Part shown: piece after piece, positions 8,151-15,427 of the stretch
How the letters are laid out: each line of letters begins with the position of its first letter
How positions within the stretch are numbered: position 1 is the first letter of the stretch
Assembly (NCBI RefSeq): GCF_018861065.1
Contig: NZ_JAHKQO010000015.1
Location: 1 to 64,000, forward strand
DNA: 64,000 bases
From: Paraglaciecola arctica
GTDB lineage: Bacteria; Pseudomonadota; Gammaproteobacteria; Enterobacterales; Alteromonadaceae
Direction of reading: 5' to 3'
Translations under genes and position numbers: made by a program
Notes under the pieces: model-generated
What the model saw: the letters and a program-made list of their open reading frames with translations, nothing else
Database searches by the model: none
Told to the model about the DNA's origin: nothing

Positions 8151-8285
8151 GAGTATTAACCAAAAATAAATTTTGGATCGGCTTAGATAATAAGCTTTGA
8201 ATCTAGCGCTGCGATTAATTTTAGCAGCATGGCAACGTAGCCCATAATGACTTTGTTTTCTTAGTCACTATGGGTTTTTTTTTAC
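8151..8285 (+). ncRNA. narK leader RNA, predicted NasT target
   Basis: The predicted untranslated leader can form CCAAAA/TTTTGG (8160-8176), GCTTA/TAAGC (8181-8195), GCTGC/GCAGC around an 11-base loop (8208-8228), then a strong terminator (8241-8283). ANTAR targets are a pair of small hairpins, the second next to or overlapping a terminator. I could not fit the AnnGnn hexaloop consensus to these loops, so the exact binding hairpins are uncertain. The layout and the neighbouring nasT gene make antitermination the best explanation. Confidence 0.6.
8241..8283 (+). terminator. Intrinsic terminator in the narK leader
   Basis: CCCATA-A-TGACT pairs with AGTCA-C-TATGGG (11 bp with one A/C mismatch, 10-base loop), followed by nine T (8275-8283). 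It lies 28 bp before the narK start codon and well after the nasS stop, so it would abort transcription of narK unless antiterminated. Confidence 0.88.
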
Positions 8286-8311
8286 AATTTTTTTGTTAGT
8301 GAGTAATTCGA

Positions 8312-9778
8312 ATGAGTGTTGATAAATTTAGCTTGTTGTCTTTTACAGGCAAAATGAAGACCCTACACCTTTCTTGGATAGCTTTTTTTATAACCTTTAT
8401 GGTGTGGTTTAATATGGCTCCACTTAAGGGAGCTATTGTAAATGGTGTTGGCTTAACACTTAGTGAGTGGAAAACCCTATTAATTATTAATGTGGCTTTG
8501 ACCATACCGGCTCGCGTTGTTATTGGCGCCTTAACCGACAAATTTGGCCCAAGAATAGTTTACTCAACTTTGTTAGCGATCTGTTCCATTCCATGTTTTA
8601 TGTTTGCGTTAGCGGATAATTTTACGCAGTTGCTCATCGCTCGTTTTGCCCTAGGCAGTATTGGGGCTGGTTTTGTAGTGGGAATTCGTATGGTAAGTGA
8701 ATGGTTTCCGCCTAAAGAACTAGGAACGGCAGAAGGAGTGTATGGCGGTTGGGGTAACTTTGGGTCTGCGGCAGCCGCTTTTAGTTTGCCTACCATAGCG
8801 TTGTTATTTGGTGGTGAAAATGGCTGGCGTTACGCCGTGGGGCTGACCGGTTTAATGAGTCTCGCCTTTAGTATGGTTTATTTTAAAAACACCACAGACA
8901 CACCAAAAGGGTCCACCTATTTTCGCCCGAAAAACTTGGGGGGCATGGAGGTCACCAGTGTTAAAGATTTTTATCTATTATTATTGATGAAAACACCCAT
9001 GTATTTGGCGTTGGCCTTGCTGAGTTGGAAGTTATCTCCAGGAGGCGTCTCTTTGCTAAGTGAAACCGTTACGCTGCTCATCTATCTTGGTTTAGCGGCG
9101 CTGTATTTATATGACGCCTATGCAACATACAAAGTAAATAAAGACATATTTGTGACGCCAGTAGCAAAAATTCATCAATACCAGTTTAAACAAGTAGCAG
9201 TGCTTAATATTCTGTACTTTGCCACTTTTGGATCTGAACTGGCAGTTATCTCAATGTTGCCAGCATTTTTTGCCGAAACCTTTGAACTGAGTATGTCCAC
9301 TGCTGGTTTATTAGCGGGGATGTACGCTTTTATGAATTTGATGTCGCGTCCCGGAGGTGGGTTGTTGTCAGACAAATTTGGTCGCAAAAAAACGTTATTG
9401 ATCTTAACTGCTGGGTTAGCGCTGGGTTATTTGTGTTTGAGTTTTATAGATGCAAATTGGCCGATTTGGTTAGCAGTATTAGCTGTGATGTCGTGTTCGT
9501 TTTTTGTACAGTCTGGGGAGGGAGCAGTATTTGCAGCTGTACCTTTGATAAAGCGTCGGCTGACAGGACAAATCGCTGGTATGACTGGAGCATATGGTAA
9601 TGTTGGTGCAGTAGTATATTTGACCGTGTATTCTTTAGTTGATACTTCGACTTTCTTTTTAGTTATTGCCAGCACCGCGGTGCTGGGGTTTGTGACTTTG
9701 TTGTTTATGCAGGAGCCAAGTGGAACAATTACTGAAGTTAAAGAAGACGGCACGGTAGAGCTTATTCACGTTACTTAA
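8312..9778 (+). CDS. narK: NNP-family nitrate/nitrite MFS transporter
   Basis: A 488-residue inner-membrane major facilitator of the nitrate/nitrite porter family. Both nitrate signatures are present: GGWGNFGSAAA (TM5) and GAYGNVGAVVY (TM11). The substrate-binding arginines are likely those in PARVVIGALTDKFGPR (TM2) and SRPGGGLLSDKFGRK (TM8). Between TM6 and TM7 (about 205-285) there is an insert with two extra hydrophobic stretches. Context (NasT/NasS, NrtABC) says assimilatory uptake; the name nasA is also used for such transporters. The kinase fusion gene follows after 34 bp, so the two probably share a transcript. Confidence 0.92.
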   Translation: MSVDKFSLLSFTGKMKTLHLSWIAFFITFMVWFNMAPLKGAIVNGVGLTLSEWKTLLIINVALTIPARVVIGALTDKFGPRIVYSTLLAICSIPCFMFALADNFTQLLIARFALGSIGAGFVVGIRMVSEWFPPKELGTAEGVYGGWGNFGSAAAAFSLPTIALLFGGENGWRYAVGLTGLMSLAFSMVYFKNTTDTPKGSTYFRPKNLGGMEVTSVKDFYLLLLMKTPMYLALALLSWKLSPGGVSLLSETVTLLIYLGLAALYLYDAYATYKVNKDIFVTPVAKIHQYQFKQVAVLNILYFATFGSELAVISMLPAFFAETFELSMSTAGLLAGMYAFMNLMSRPGGGLLSDKFGRKKTLLILTAGLALGYLCLSFIDANWPIWLAVLAVMSCSFFVQSGEGAVFAAVPLIKRRLTGQIAGMTGAYGNVGAVVYLTVYSLVDTSTFFLVIASTAVLGFVTLLFMQEPSGTITEVKEDGTVELIHVT

Positions 9779-9812
9779 TTGCTGTATCAAAACACATTAG
9801 GGTGATTCACTA

Positions 9813-11531
9813 TTGGAAAAACTAGAAGTAGAATTTGGTGGTTTTTCCAGCAAAGGGGTAAAAGCTGAAAATCAAGACGCCTTTGCCGCTTTTATGCCTC
9901 GAGATCATAACATTGATTCAAAAGGTGCGATTGCGGCCATTGCTGACGGTGTCAGCGTGTGTACACGTGCCCAAGAAGCCGCAATAACCTGTGTTACTAA
10001 TTTTATTGAAGATTACCGTCAAACACCACAAACCTGGACTGTTAAGCGTTCGGTTAGCAAAGTCTTACAAGGTCTAAATCGCTGGTGTCATGGTCAGCAT
10101 GATTATGAACATGGCGGACATAGCCAAATGATTACTACTTTCAGTGGTATGGTGTTTAAATCGGCGACAGGCTTTATTTTTCACAGTGGTGATAGCCGCA
10201 TTTGTCGATTACAAAATGATGATCTCGAACAACTCACCACAGATCACGTGTCGCGCCAAGGGCAAACTAATATTTTGACACGAGCAATCGGCCTCGAGCC
10301 TCACCTTGAAGTAGATTATTGCACCATAGAGTTGCTGCGTGATGATTTGTTTATTTTCACATCTGATGGCGTGCATGAATTCATATCCCAAAAATCTATT
10401 ATTACACTTCTTCAAAAGCCGAATCTTTCCTTGGAACAAAAGGCTAAAAGCATTGTTGACGCAGCAATACTAGAGGGAAGTGATGATAACCTGAGCTGTT
10501 TGTTGGTATCAGTAAATTGTCTGCCTGATTTGAGTTTAGATGAACATTTCCGGCAAATTACGAGGCTAGCGATGCCGCCGGCTTTGGAGTCGGGGATGAA
10601 ACTCGATGGGTATAGAGTATTGCAAACGCTGTTTAACGGCACGCGCAGTAGCTTATATAAGGTCGTAAACGAACAAGATGGCAAAATCTACGGACTTAAA
10701 ACCCCTTCGCAGTACTTTGTAGATGATCCTGTATACCTAAGCGGTTTTTTGCGCGAAGAATGGGTTGGTCAACACATTAAGCATCATAATGTCATGACCA
10801 TTTTTAAGCGAAGTGAAGACGCTAAATTTATGTACCACATTTGTGAATATATAGATGGCCAAACATTGCGCCAATGGATCCTTGATAACCCTAAACCTTC
10901 TTTGGACCAAGTACGCAGTATCATTAATCAATTATTAACTGCATTGCGGGTTTTACAGCGTAAAGATATGGTGCACAGAGATGTGAAACCAGAAAATGTA
11001 ATGATCGATCGTCAAGGCGAGGTCAAACTAATTGATTTTGGCAGTGTATTAGCAAAAGCATTATCAGAAACTCAAATGTTGCCAGAAGAGCAAGTTCCTC
11101 TGGGGGCGACTCACTATATCGCTCCTGAATATCTATTAGGACAGGGCTGCAACCATAGAAGTGATATGTATTCTGTTGCCGTGGTGATTTACGAAATGTT
11201 AACTGGGCACTTACCCTTTAAGGCTTTTAAATTTAAAGACTATGTGCCTAGCCATTATGAAGAATGGCATTATCAACCGCTACACAAATGGCGAGCCGAT
11301 TTGCCACAGTGGCTTGACTTAACTTTAAGCAAAGCCTTACAAGCCGACCCTGAAAGGCGATATGCAGCCTTGTCAGAACTGCAAACAAATCTATCTCGGC
11401 CGAGTAATGCCATCTTGAAAGGTATGCAAAATAAACCATTATTGCACAGAAACCCTTTGTTATTTTATCAAGGTTTGTGTGTGTTGCAGTTTCTATTGCT
11501 CATTGCGTTGGCGATATTTACTCTCAATTAA
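9813..11531 (+). CDS. PP2C phosphatase-Ser/Thr kinase fusion, membrane-anchored
   Basis: A 572-residue protein combining two opposed activities. The N-terminal PP2C domain (about 5-235) shows metal-site motifs NQDAFAA, IADGVSVC, HSGDSRICRL, FTSDGVHEF and SDDNLSCL. The C-terminal Hanks-type kinase (about 265-535) has the ATP-lysine in YGLKTP, the catalytic loop HRDVKPENVMI (about 387), IDFGS (about 407) and IAPEYLLG. A single hydrophobic helix at 550-570 should anchor it in the inner membrane, domains inside. Start is TTG preceded by AGGGTGA. It sits between narK and nrtA and is probably co-transcribed with narK, so the nitrate transporters are natural candidate substrates. No target is shown by the sequence. 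Confidence 0.9.
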   Translation: MEKLEVEFGGFSSKGVKAENQDAFAAFMPRDHNIDSKGAIAAIADGVSVCTRAQEAAITCVTNFIEDYRQTPQTWTVKRSVSKVLQGLNRWCHGQHDYEHGGHSQMITTFSGMVFKSATGFIFHSGDSRICRLQNDDLEQLTTDHVSRQGQTNILTRAIGLEPHLEVDYCTIELLRDDLFIFTSDGVHEFISQKSIITLLQKPNLSLEQKAKSIVDAAILEGSDDNLSCLLVSVNCLPDLSLDEHFRQITRLAMPPALESGMKLDGYRVLQTLFNGTRSSLYKVVNEQDGKIYGLKTPSQYFVDDPVYLSGFLREEWVGQHIKHHNVMTIFKRSEDAKFMYHICEYIDGQTLRQWILDNPKPSLDQVRSIINQLLTALRVLQRKDMVHRDVKPENVMIDRQGEVKLIDFGSVLAKALSETQMLPEEQVPLGATHYIAPEYLLGQGCNHRSDMYSVAVVIYEMLTGHLPFKAFKFKDYVPSHYEEWHYQPLHKWRADLPQWLDLTLSKALQADPERRYAALSELQTNLSRPSNAILKGMQNKPLLHRNPLLFYQGLCVLQFLLLIALAIFTLN

Positions 11532-11631
11532 GCCGTTCAATGTCTGGGCGCTAGGGGTAAAAATTTACGTCAACGTTCAGCCTCTATAGAGTCAATGTTT
11601 AAGCAATTAATCCTGTTTAATTGAGACAGTG

Positions 11632-11646
11632 GCACTACAGCGGTGC
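11632..11646 (+). promoter_or_regulatory. NtrC-type binding site upstream of nrtA
   Basis: GCACTACAGCGGTGC matches GCAC-N7-GTGC and is nearly the same as the narK site. An overlapping GTGCA/TGCAC palindrome continues to 11656. The site starts 101 bp upstream of the GG of the nrtA sigma-54 promoter. Confidence 0.72.
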
Positions 11647-11730
11647 AAATATGCACTTTTATTGCCTCAATAGTGGTTTAATAAATTTTCTAGTTATTTT
11701 TAAGTTATTGATATTAAAGTGTTTTTAAAG

Positions 11731-11747
11731 TTGGCATCATTGCTGCT
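11731..11747 (+). promoter_or_regulatory. Sigma-54 promoter of nrtABC
   Basis: TTGGCATCATTGCTGCT has the GG-N10-GC spacing and TGGCA of the -24 box; the -12 box is CTGCT instead of TTGCW. Predicted start is about 11758, which leaves a leader of about 194 nt before nrtA. Confidence 0.68.
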
Positions 11748-11771
11748 AACAATGTTTTGTAATAGCGACTA

Positions 11772-11787
11772 TGTGTGTGCAATCACA
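11772..11787 (+). promoter_or_regulatory. CRP-like palindrome in the nrtA leader
   Basis: TGTGT-GTGCAA-TCACA matches TGTGA-N6-TCACA at 9 of 10 positions. It lies just downstream of the predicted sigma-54 start, where a bound CRP would more likely repress than activate. It may be fortuitous. Confidence 0.35.
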
Positions 11788-11884
11788 TTGTTGTGAAATA
11801 ATAATTAGAGGCGTTCAACGTCCTCATGCGTTAAAAAATAGTTGTGATTATGCGATGCAGCATAATTACAAATAGGCAGTGTAG

Positions 11885-11930
11885 CCCGCAAAGACTTTCC
11901 GTGTCCTGGAGTCTTTGCGGGTTTTTTTTT
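11885..11930 (+). terminator. Intrinsic terminator in the nrtA leader
   Basis: CCCGCAAAGAC (11885-11895) is perfectly complementary to GTCTTTGCGGG (11911-11921), with a 15-base loop and nine T following. It ends 21 bp before the nrtA start codon and must be bypassed for nrtABC to be expressed. Confidence 0.93.
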
Positions 11931-11951
11931 GGCTAAAAATCGGAGTAGCAA

Positions 11952-13355
11952 ATGGCTAAGCTAAAAGTAGTAAGTGCATTAAAACTAGTTATTCAATCAC
12001 TCCGAATAGGTGTGATGTCGACTGTACTCTCAGGTGCAGTCATTGCGACAGCAGTATCAGCTGAGGACTTAGGTTGGCCTGAAAAGGAAGAGTTAAAATT
12101 CGGTTTCATTAAATTAACTGATATGGCACCACTAGCTGTGGCATATGAAAAAGGCTATTTCGAGGATGAAGGGTTATATGTGACCCTAGAAGCGCAAGCA
12201 AACTGGAAAGTATTACTCGATAGAGTGATTGACGGCCAGTTGGATGGGGCGCATATGTTAGCGGGCCAACCTTTAGGGGCTACTATTGGTTATGGTACTA
12301 AAGCAGATATCATCACTGCGTTCAGCATGGACCTAAATGGTAATGCTATTACGGTTTCCAACGATATTTGGAAGGAAATGAAAAAACATGTCCCTCATGA
12401 AAGTGGCAAACCTGTTCATCCGATATCAGCCGACTCCCTTAAACCAGTGGTTGATGATTTCAAAAGCAAAGGTAAACCATTCAAAATGGGTATGGTGTTT
12501 CCAGTGTCTACCCACAATTATGAACTACGTTACTGGCTAGCGGCAGGTGGCATTCACCCTGGATTTTACGCACCGCACAAAGGGGATACCAGTGGCCAAA
12601 TTGACGCTGATGCATTGTTATCTGTCACTCCGCCACCGCAAATGCCTTCCACTATGGAGGCCGGCACTATCTATGGTTATTGTGTAGGTGAGCCTTGGAA
12701 TCAACAGGCTGTATTCAAAGGGATAGGTGTACCGGTCGTAACAGATTATGAAATTTGGAAAGACAACCCAGAAAAAGTATTTGGTGTTAGTAAGGGATGG
12801 GCTGACAAATACCCTAACACCCATATCCGTGTGGTCAAAGCTATGATCAGAGCGGCCATGTGGTTAGATGAAAATAACAATGCAAACCGGCCTGAGGCTG
12901 TGAAAATTTTAGCTAAAAGCCAGTACGTTGGTGCTGATTACGATGTGATTGCAAATAGTATGACGGGGACATTCGAATACGAAAAAGGTGATAAACGCGA
13001 CGTACCTGATTTCAATGTATTTTTCCGTTATAACGCAACTTACCCCTTCTACAGCGATGCGATTTGGTATTTAACACAAATGCGTCGCTGGGGGCAGATT
13101 GCTGAACCTAAACCTGACTCTTGGTACAAAGATATCGCAAAGCAGGTTTATCGTCCTGATATATACGCTCAAGCCGCCAAAGCGTTAATCGCTGAAGGCA
13201 AAGCTAAAAGCGCTGATTTTCCGGAATTTGCTACTGAGTCCGGATTCAAACCACCTCAAACACACTTTATCGACAACATCGTTTATGAGGGCAGTCAACC
13301 AAACGCTTACTTAGAAAAGTTTGCGATTGGTCTTAAAAATGACAGTCAAATTTAA
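11952..13355 (+). CDS. nrtA: Nitrate ABC transporter, substrate-binding protein
   Basis: A 467-residue NrtA/CmpA-family binding protein. Residues 1-37 form a Sec signal peptide ending TAVSA; no twin-arginine is present and there is no lipobox, so a periplasmic location is expected. The family blocks [40 protein letters not shown] and [14 protein letters not shown] are present and line the nitrate pocket in known structures. It is the first gene of nrtABC, with a leader terminator in front and a stable hairpin behind it that may raise its mRNA level relative to nrtB/nrtC. Confidence 0.93.
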   Translation: MAKLKVVSALKLVIQSLRIGVMSTVLSGAVIATAVSAEDLGWPEKEELKFGFIKLTDMAPLAVAYEKGYFEDEGLYVTLEAQANWKVLLDRVIDGQLDGAHMLAGQPLGATIGYGTKADIITAFSMDLNGNAITVSNDIWKEMKKHVPHESGKPVHPISADSLKPVVDDFKSKGKPFKMGMVFPVSTHNYELRYWLAAGGIHPGFYAPHKGDTSGQIDADALLSVTPPPQMPSTMEAGTIYGYCVGEPWNQQAVFKGIGVPVVTDYEIWKDNPEKVFGVSKGWADKYPNTHIRVVKAMIRAAMWLDENNNANRPEAVKILAKSQYVGADYDVIANSMTGTFEYEKGDKRDVPDFNVFFRYNATYPFYSDAIWYLTQMRRWGQIAEPKPDSWYKDIAKQVYRPDIYAQAAKALIAEGKAKSADFPEFATESGFKPPQTHFIDNIVYEGSQPNAYLEKFAIGLKNDSQI

Positions 13356-13370
13356 TTAGTTATGTGAGCG

Positions 13371-13390
13371 GATGGGGGAGTCGCCCCATC
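13371..13390 (+). promoter_or_regulatory. Intercistronic hairpin between nrtA and nrtB
   Basis: GATGGGG (13371-13377) pairs perfectly with CCCCATC (13384-13390) around a 6-base loop and has no T run. Such hairpins after a binding-protein gene often block 3' decay and give higher expression of the first gene; here that is an inference. Confidence 0.6.
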
Positions 13391-13408
13391 TAGCCTGGAG
13401 CGTTGAAC

Positions 13409-14398
13409 ATGAGTAAACAACAAGCGATCCCTATGATTTTTAGTCAAGTAAAACAAGTCAATTGGCCTACTTTGAATCAATTTTTAAGTGCTACTGCACT
13501 ACCTATCGTTGGAATTGTTATTTTTCTTGGGTTGTGGAGCTTGATGGCGAAAAACATTGATACCTCTTTAGGAAACTTCCCAGGTCCAGCTGCTGTTTGG
13601 CAGCAGACAAAGGTATTAGTAGATGAGCACAACGCACAGATGGAGAAAGCCGAAAAGTTTTACTTACGTCAGGAGGAGCGAAACGCTGCGCGATTGGCAA
13701 AAGATCCGAGTTATCAGCCCAAGATTAGAGCCTTTACTGGTGCGCCCACTTTTCTACAACAAATTTGGACGAGTTTATATACGGTAATGGTGGGGTTTAT
13801 AGTGGCGTCATTTTTGGCGATCCCCTTAGGGATAGTATGTGGTCTAAGCAAAAATTCTTACACCGCTATCAACCCGCTAATTCAATTGTTTAAGCCCGTA
13901 TCCCCTTTGGCATGGTTACCACTAGTGACTATGGTGGTGAGCGCCGTTTACGTCAGTGATGATCCAATGTTTTCTAAGTCATTTATTACATCGGCGGTCA
14001 CTGTTTCATTATGTTGTTTATGGCCAACTTTGATTAACACTGCCGTAGGAGTGTCGAGCATCGACCAAGACCTACTTAACGTCAGTAAAGTACTTCGTTT
14101 GAATGCGCTTTCACATGTTATCAAGATTGTTTTACCTTCCTCAATACCTGCAATATTCACCGGGCTACGTTTATCACTTGGCATTGGTTGGATGGTATTG
14201 ATTGCGGCAGAAATGCTTGCGCAAAACCCAGGTTTAGGAAAATTCGTATGGGATGAATTTCAAAACGGTAGTTCAGAATCTTTAGCCAGAATTATGGTGG
14301 CTGTCTTGACTATTGGCGTGATTGGTTTTGCATTAGACCGGTTAATGTTAATGCTACAGCGGAAAGTCAGCTGGGATAAAAGCGCTGTGTTGCGCTAA
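13409..14398 (+). CDS. nrtB: Nitrate ABC transporter, permease
   Basis: A 329-residue inner-membrane permease of the SsuC/TauC/NrtB family. One N-terminal helix (about 25-45) is followed by a charged region rich in Lys/Glu, then the BPD transport domain with five helices and the EAA-type segment near LLNVSKVLRLNALSHVIKIVLPSSIP, which contacts the ATPase. ATG at 13409 is chosen over the in-frame TTG at 13403 because GGAG at 13397-13400 is well spaced from the ATG and too close to the TTG. Placed between nrtA and nrtC on the same strand. Confidence 0.92.
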   Translation: MSKQQAIPMIFSQVKQVNWPTLNQFLSATALPIVGIVIFLGLWSLMAKNIDTSLGNFPGPAAVWQQTKVLVDEHNAQMEKAEKFYLRQEERNAARLAKDPSYQPKIRAFTGAPTFLQQIWTSLYTVMVGFIVASFLAIPLGIVCGLSKNSYTAINPLIQLFKPVSPLAWLPLVTMVVSAVYVSDDPMFSKSFITSAVTVSLCCLWPTLINTAVGVSSIDQDLLNVSKVLRLNALSHVIKIVLPSSIPAIFTGLRLSLGIGWMVLIAAEMLAQNPGLGKFVWDEFQNGSSESLARIMVAVLTIGVIGFALDRLMLMLQRKVSWDKSAVLR

Positions 14399-14439
14399 AC
14401 AAGCGGTTAGCTATTAGCAATTATTGTGAGGAAATTATT

Positions 14440-15297
14440 ATGAGTAGCCATCATTTAGAATTAACCCAAGTTGGAATTGATTTTCCCACTGCAAGAGGCC
14501 CATTTACCGCTCTAAAAGACGTCAACCTAAAGATTAACAAGGGAGAATTTATCTCGTTAATCGGTCACTCGGGTTGCGGCAAATCCACAGTGTTAAATAT
14601 AGTGGCGGGACTATACCAGTCAACAACTGGTGGGGTGATATTGGATAATGAAGAAGTCAATGAACCAGGACCTGAACGTGCTGTGGTATTTCAAAATCAC
14701 TCTTTGTTACCTTGGCTATCGGCGTACAAAAACGTTGAACTTGCGGTTAAACAAACACCCAATGGTCGTTCAAAGCAGGAAATCAAAGAGTGGGTTGAAC
14801 ATAACTTAGAGCTCGTGCACATGAGTCATGCAATTGACAAGCTACCAGCTGAAATCTCTGGTGGCATGAAGCAACGAGTAGGCATTGCTAGGGCGTTGGC
14901 AATGGAGCCCAAAGTATTATTAATGGATGAACCTTTTGGTGCCCTTGATGCGTTAACTCGCGCTCATCTACAGGACTCGGTTATGGAAATTCATGCGCAA
15001 CTGGGTAATACGGTGATTATGATCACTCATGATGTAGATGAGGCGGTGCTACTTTCGGACAGAATAGTGATGATGACCAATGGCCCCGCAGCGACTATTG
15101 GCGAAATTTTACCTATTGAATTATCTAGGCCCAGAAACCGTATTCAATTAGCAGATAACCCACAATATAACCATTATCGCCATGAAGTATTGAAGTTTTT
15201 GTATGAAAAACAGCGCAAAGTAGAATCTGTGGTATCAACGAAAAAGGATAAAGACGCAGCACTCTCTTTGACTTCAAAAGGAAGCAACGCCGCGTAA
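14440..15297 (+). CDS. nrtC: Nitrate ABC transporter, ATP-binding protein
   Basis: A 285-residue ABC ATPase of the NrtD/SsuB/TauB group that drives nitrate import. Walker A GHSGCGKST (42-50), signature SGGMKQR (140-146), Walker B VLLMDEPFGALD (Asp163-Glu164 region) and the H-loop histidine in MITHD are intact. It lacks the C-terminal NrtA-like sensor domain of cyanobacterial NrtC, so it is a NrtD-like single-domain ATPase that presumably works as a homodimer; the symbol follows common proteobacterial use. Last of three nrt genes, 41 bp after nrtB. Confidence 0.9.
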   Translation: MSSHHLELTQVGIDFPTARGPFTALKDVNLKINKGEFISLIGHSGCGKSTVLNIVAGLYQSTTGGVILDNEEVNEPGPERAVVFQNHSLLPWLSAYKNVELAVKQTPNGRSKQEIKEWVEHNLELVHMSHAIDKLPAEISGGMKQRVGIARALAMEPKVLLMDEPFGALDALTRAHLQDSVMEIHAQLGNTVIMITHDVDEAVLLSDRIVMMTNGPAATIGEILPIELSRPRNRIQLADNPQYNHYRHEVLKFLYEKQRKVESVVSTKKDKDAALSLTSKGSNAA

Positions 15298-15324
15298 GTC
15301 AGCCTGGTTTCTGATTGACCTATA

Positions 15325-15381
15325 AAACGCTTTTAACTGAATTGATCTATTCAGCGCGATTTTAGCTTAGCTAAAGCGTTT
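15325..15381 (+). repeat. Nested inverted repeats between nrtC and the porin gene
   Basis: AAACGCTTT (15325-15333) and AAAGCGTTT (15373-15381) form an outer 9-bp repeat. A second hairpin, TTTAGC/GCTAAA with a 3-base loop (15361-15375), shares bases with the right arm, so the two structures exclude each other. There is no T run; it may process or partly terminate the nrt transcript. Confidence 0.5.
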
Positions 15382-15427
15382 GGCTGTCTAGTGCCTAAAA
15401 TATTGCCTAAAAATAAGAGAGAACACT

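Larger units (their letters stand above)
11758..11935 (+). ncRNA. nrtA leader RNA, predicted NasT target
   Basis: The leader contains TCACA/TGTGA (11783-11796), a GAGG/CCTC hairpin (11808-11825), then a 12-bp stem TTGTGATTATGC/GCATAATTACAA (11842-11871, one G-U) closed by the hexaloop GATGCA, and finally an 11-bp terminator (11885-11930). Two hairpins followed by a terminator is the ANTAR-target layout. The hexaloop has G at position 4 as the consensus requires but G instead of A at position 1. NasT from the same cluster is the expected binder. Confidence 0.65.

Noticed and set aside
15380-15400. Possible sigma-54 promoter before the porin gene
   Set aside because: GG and GC are separated by 9 bases, not the required 10.
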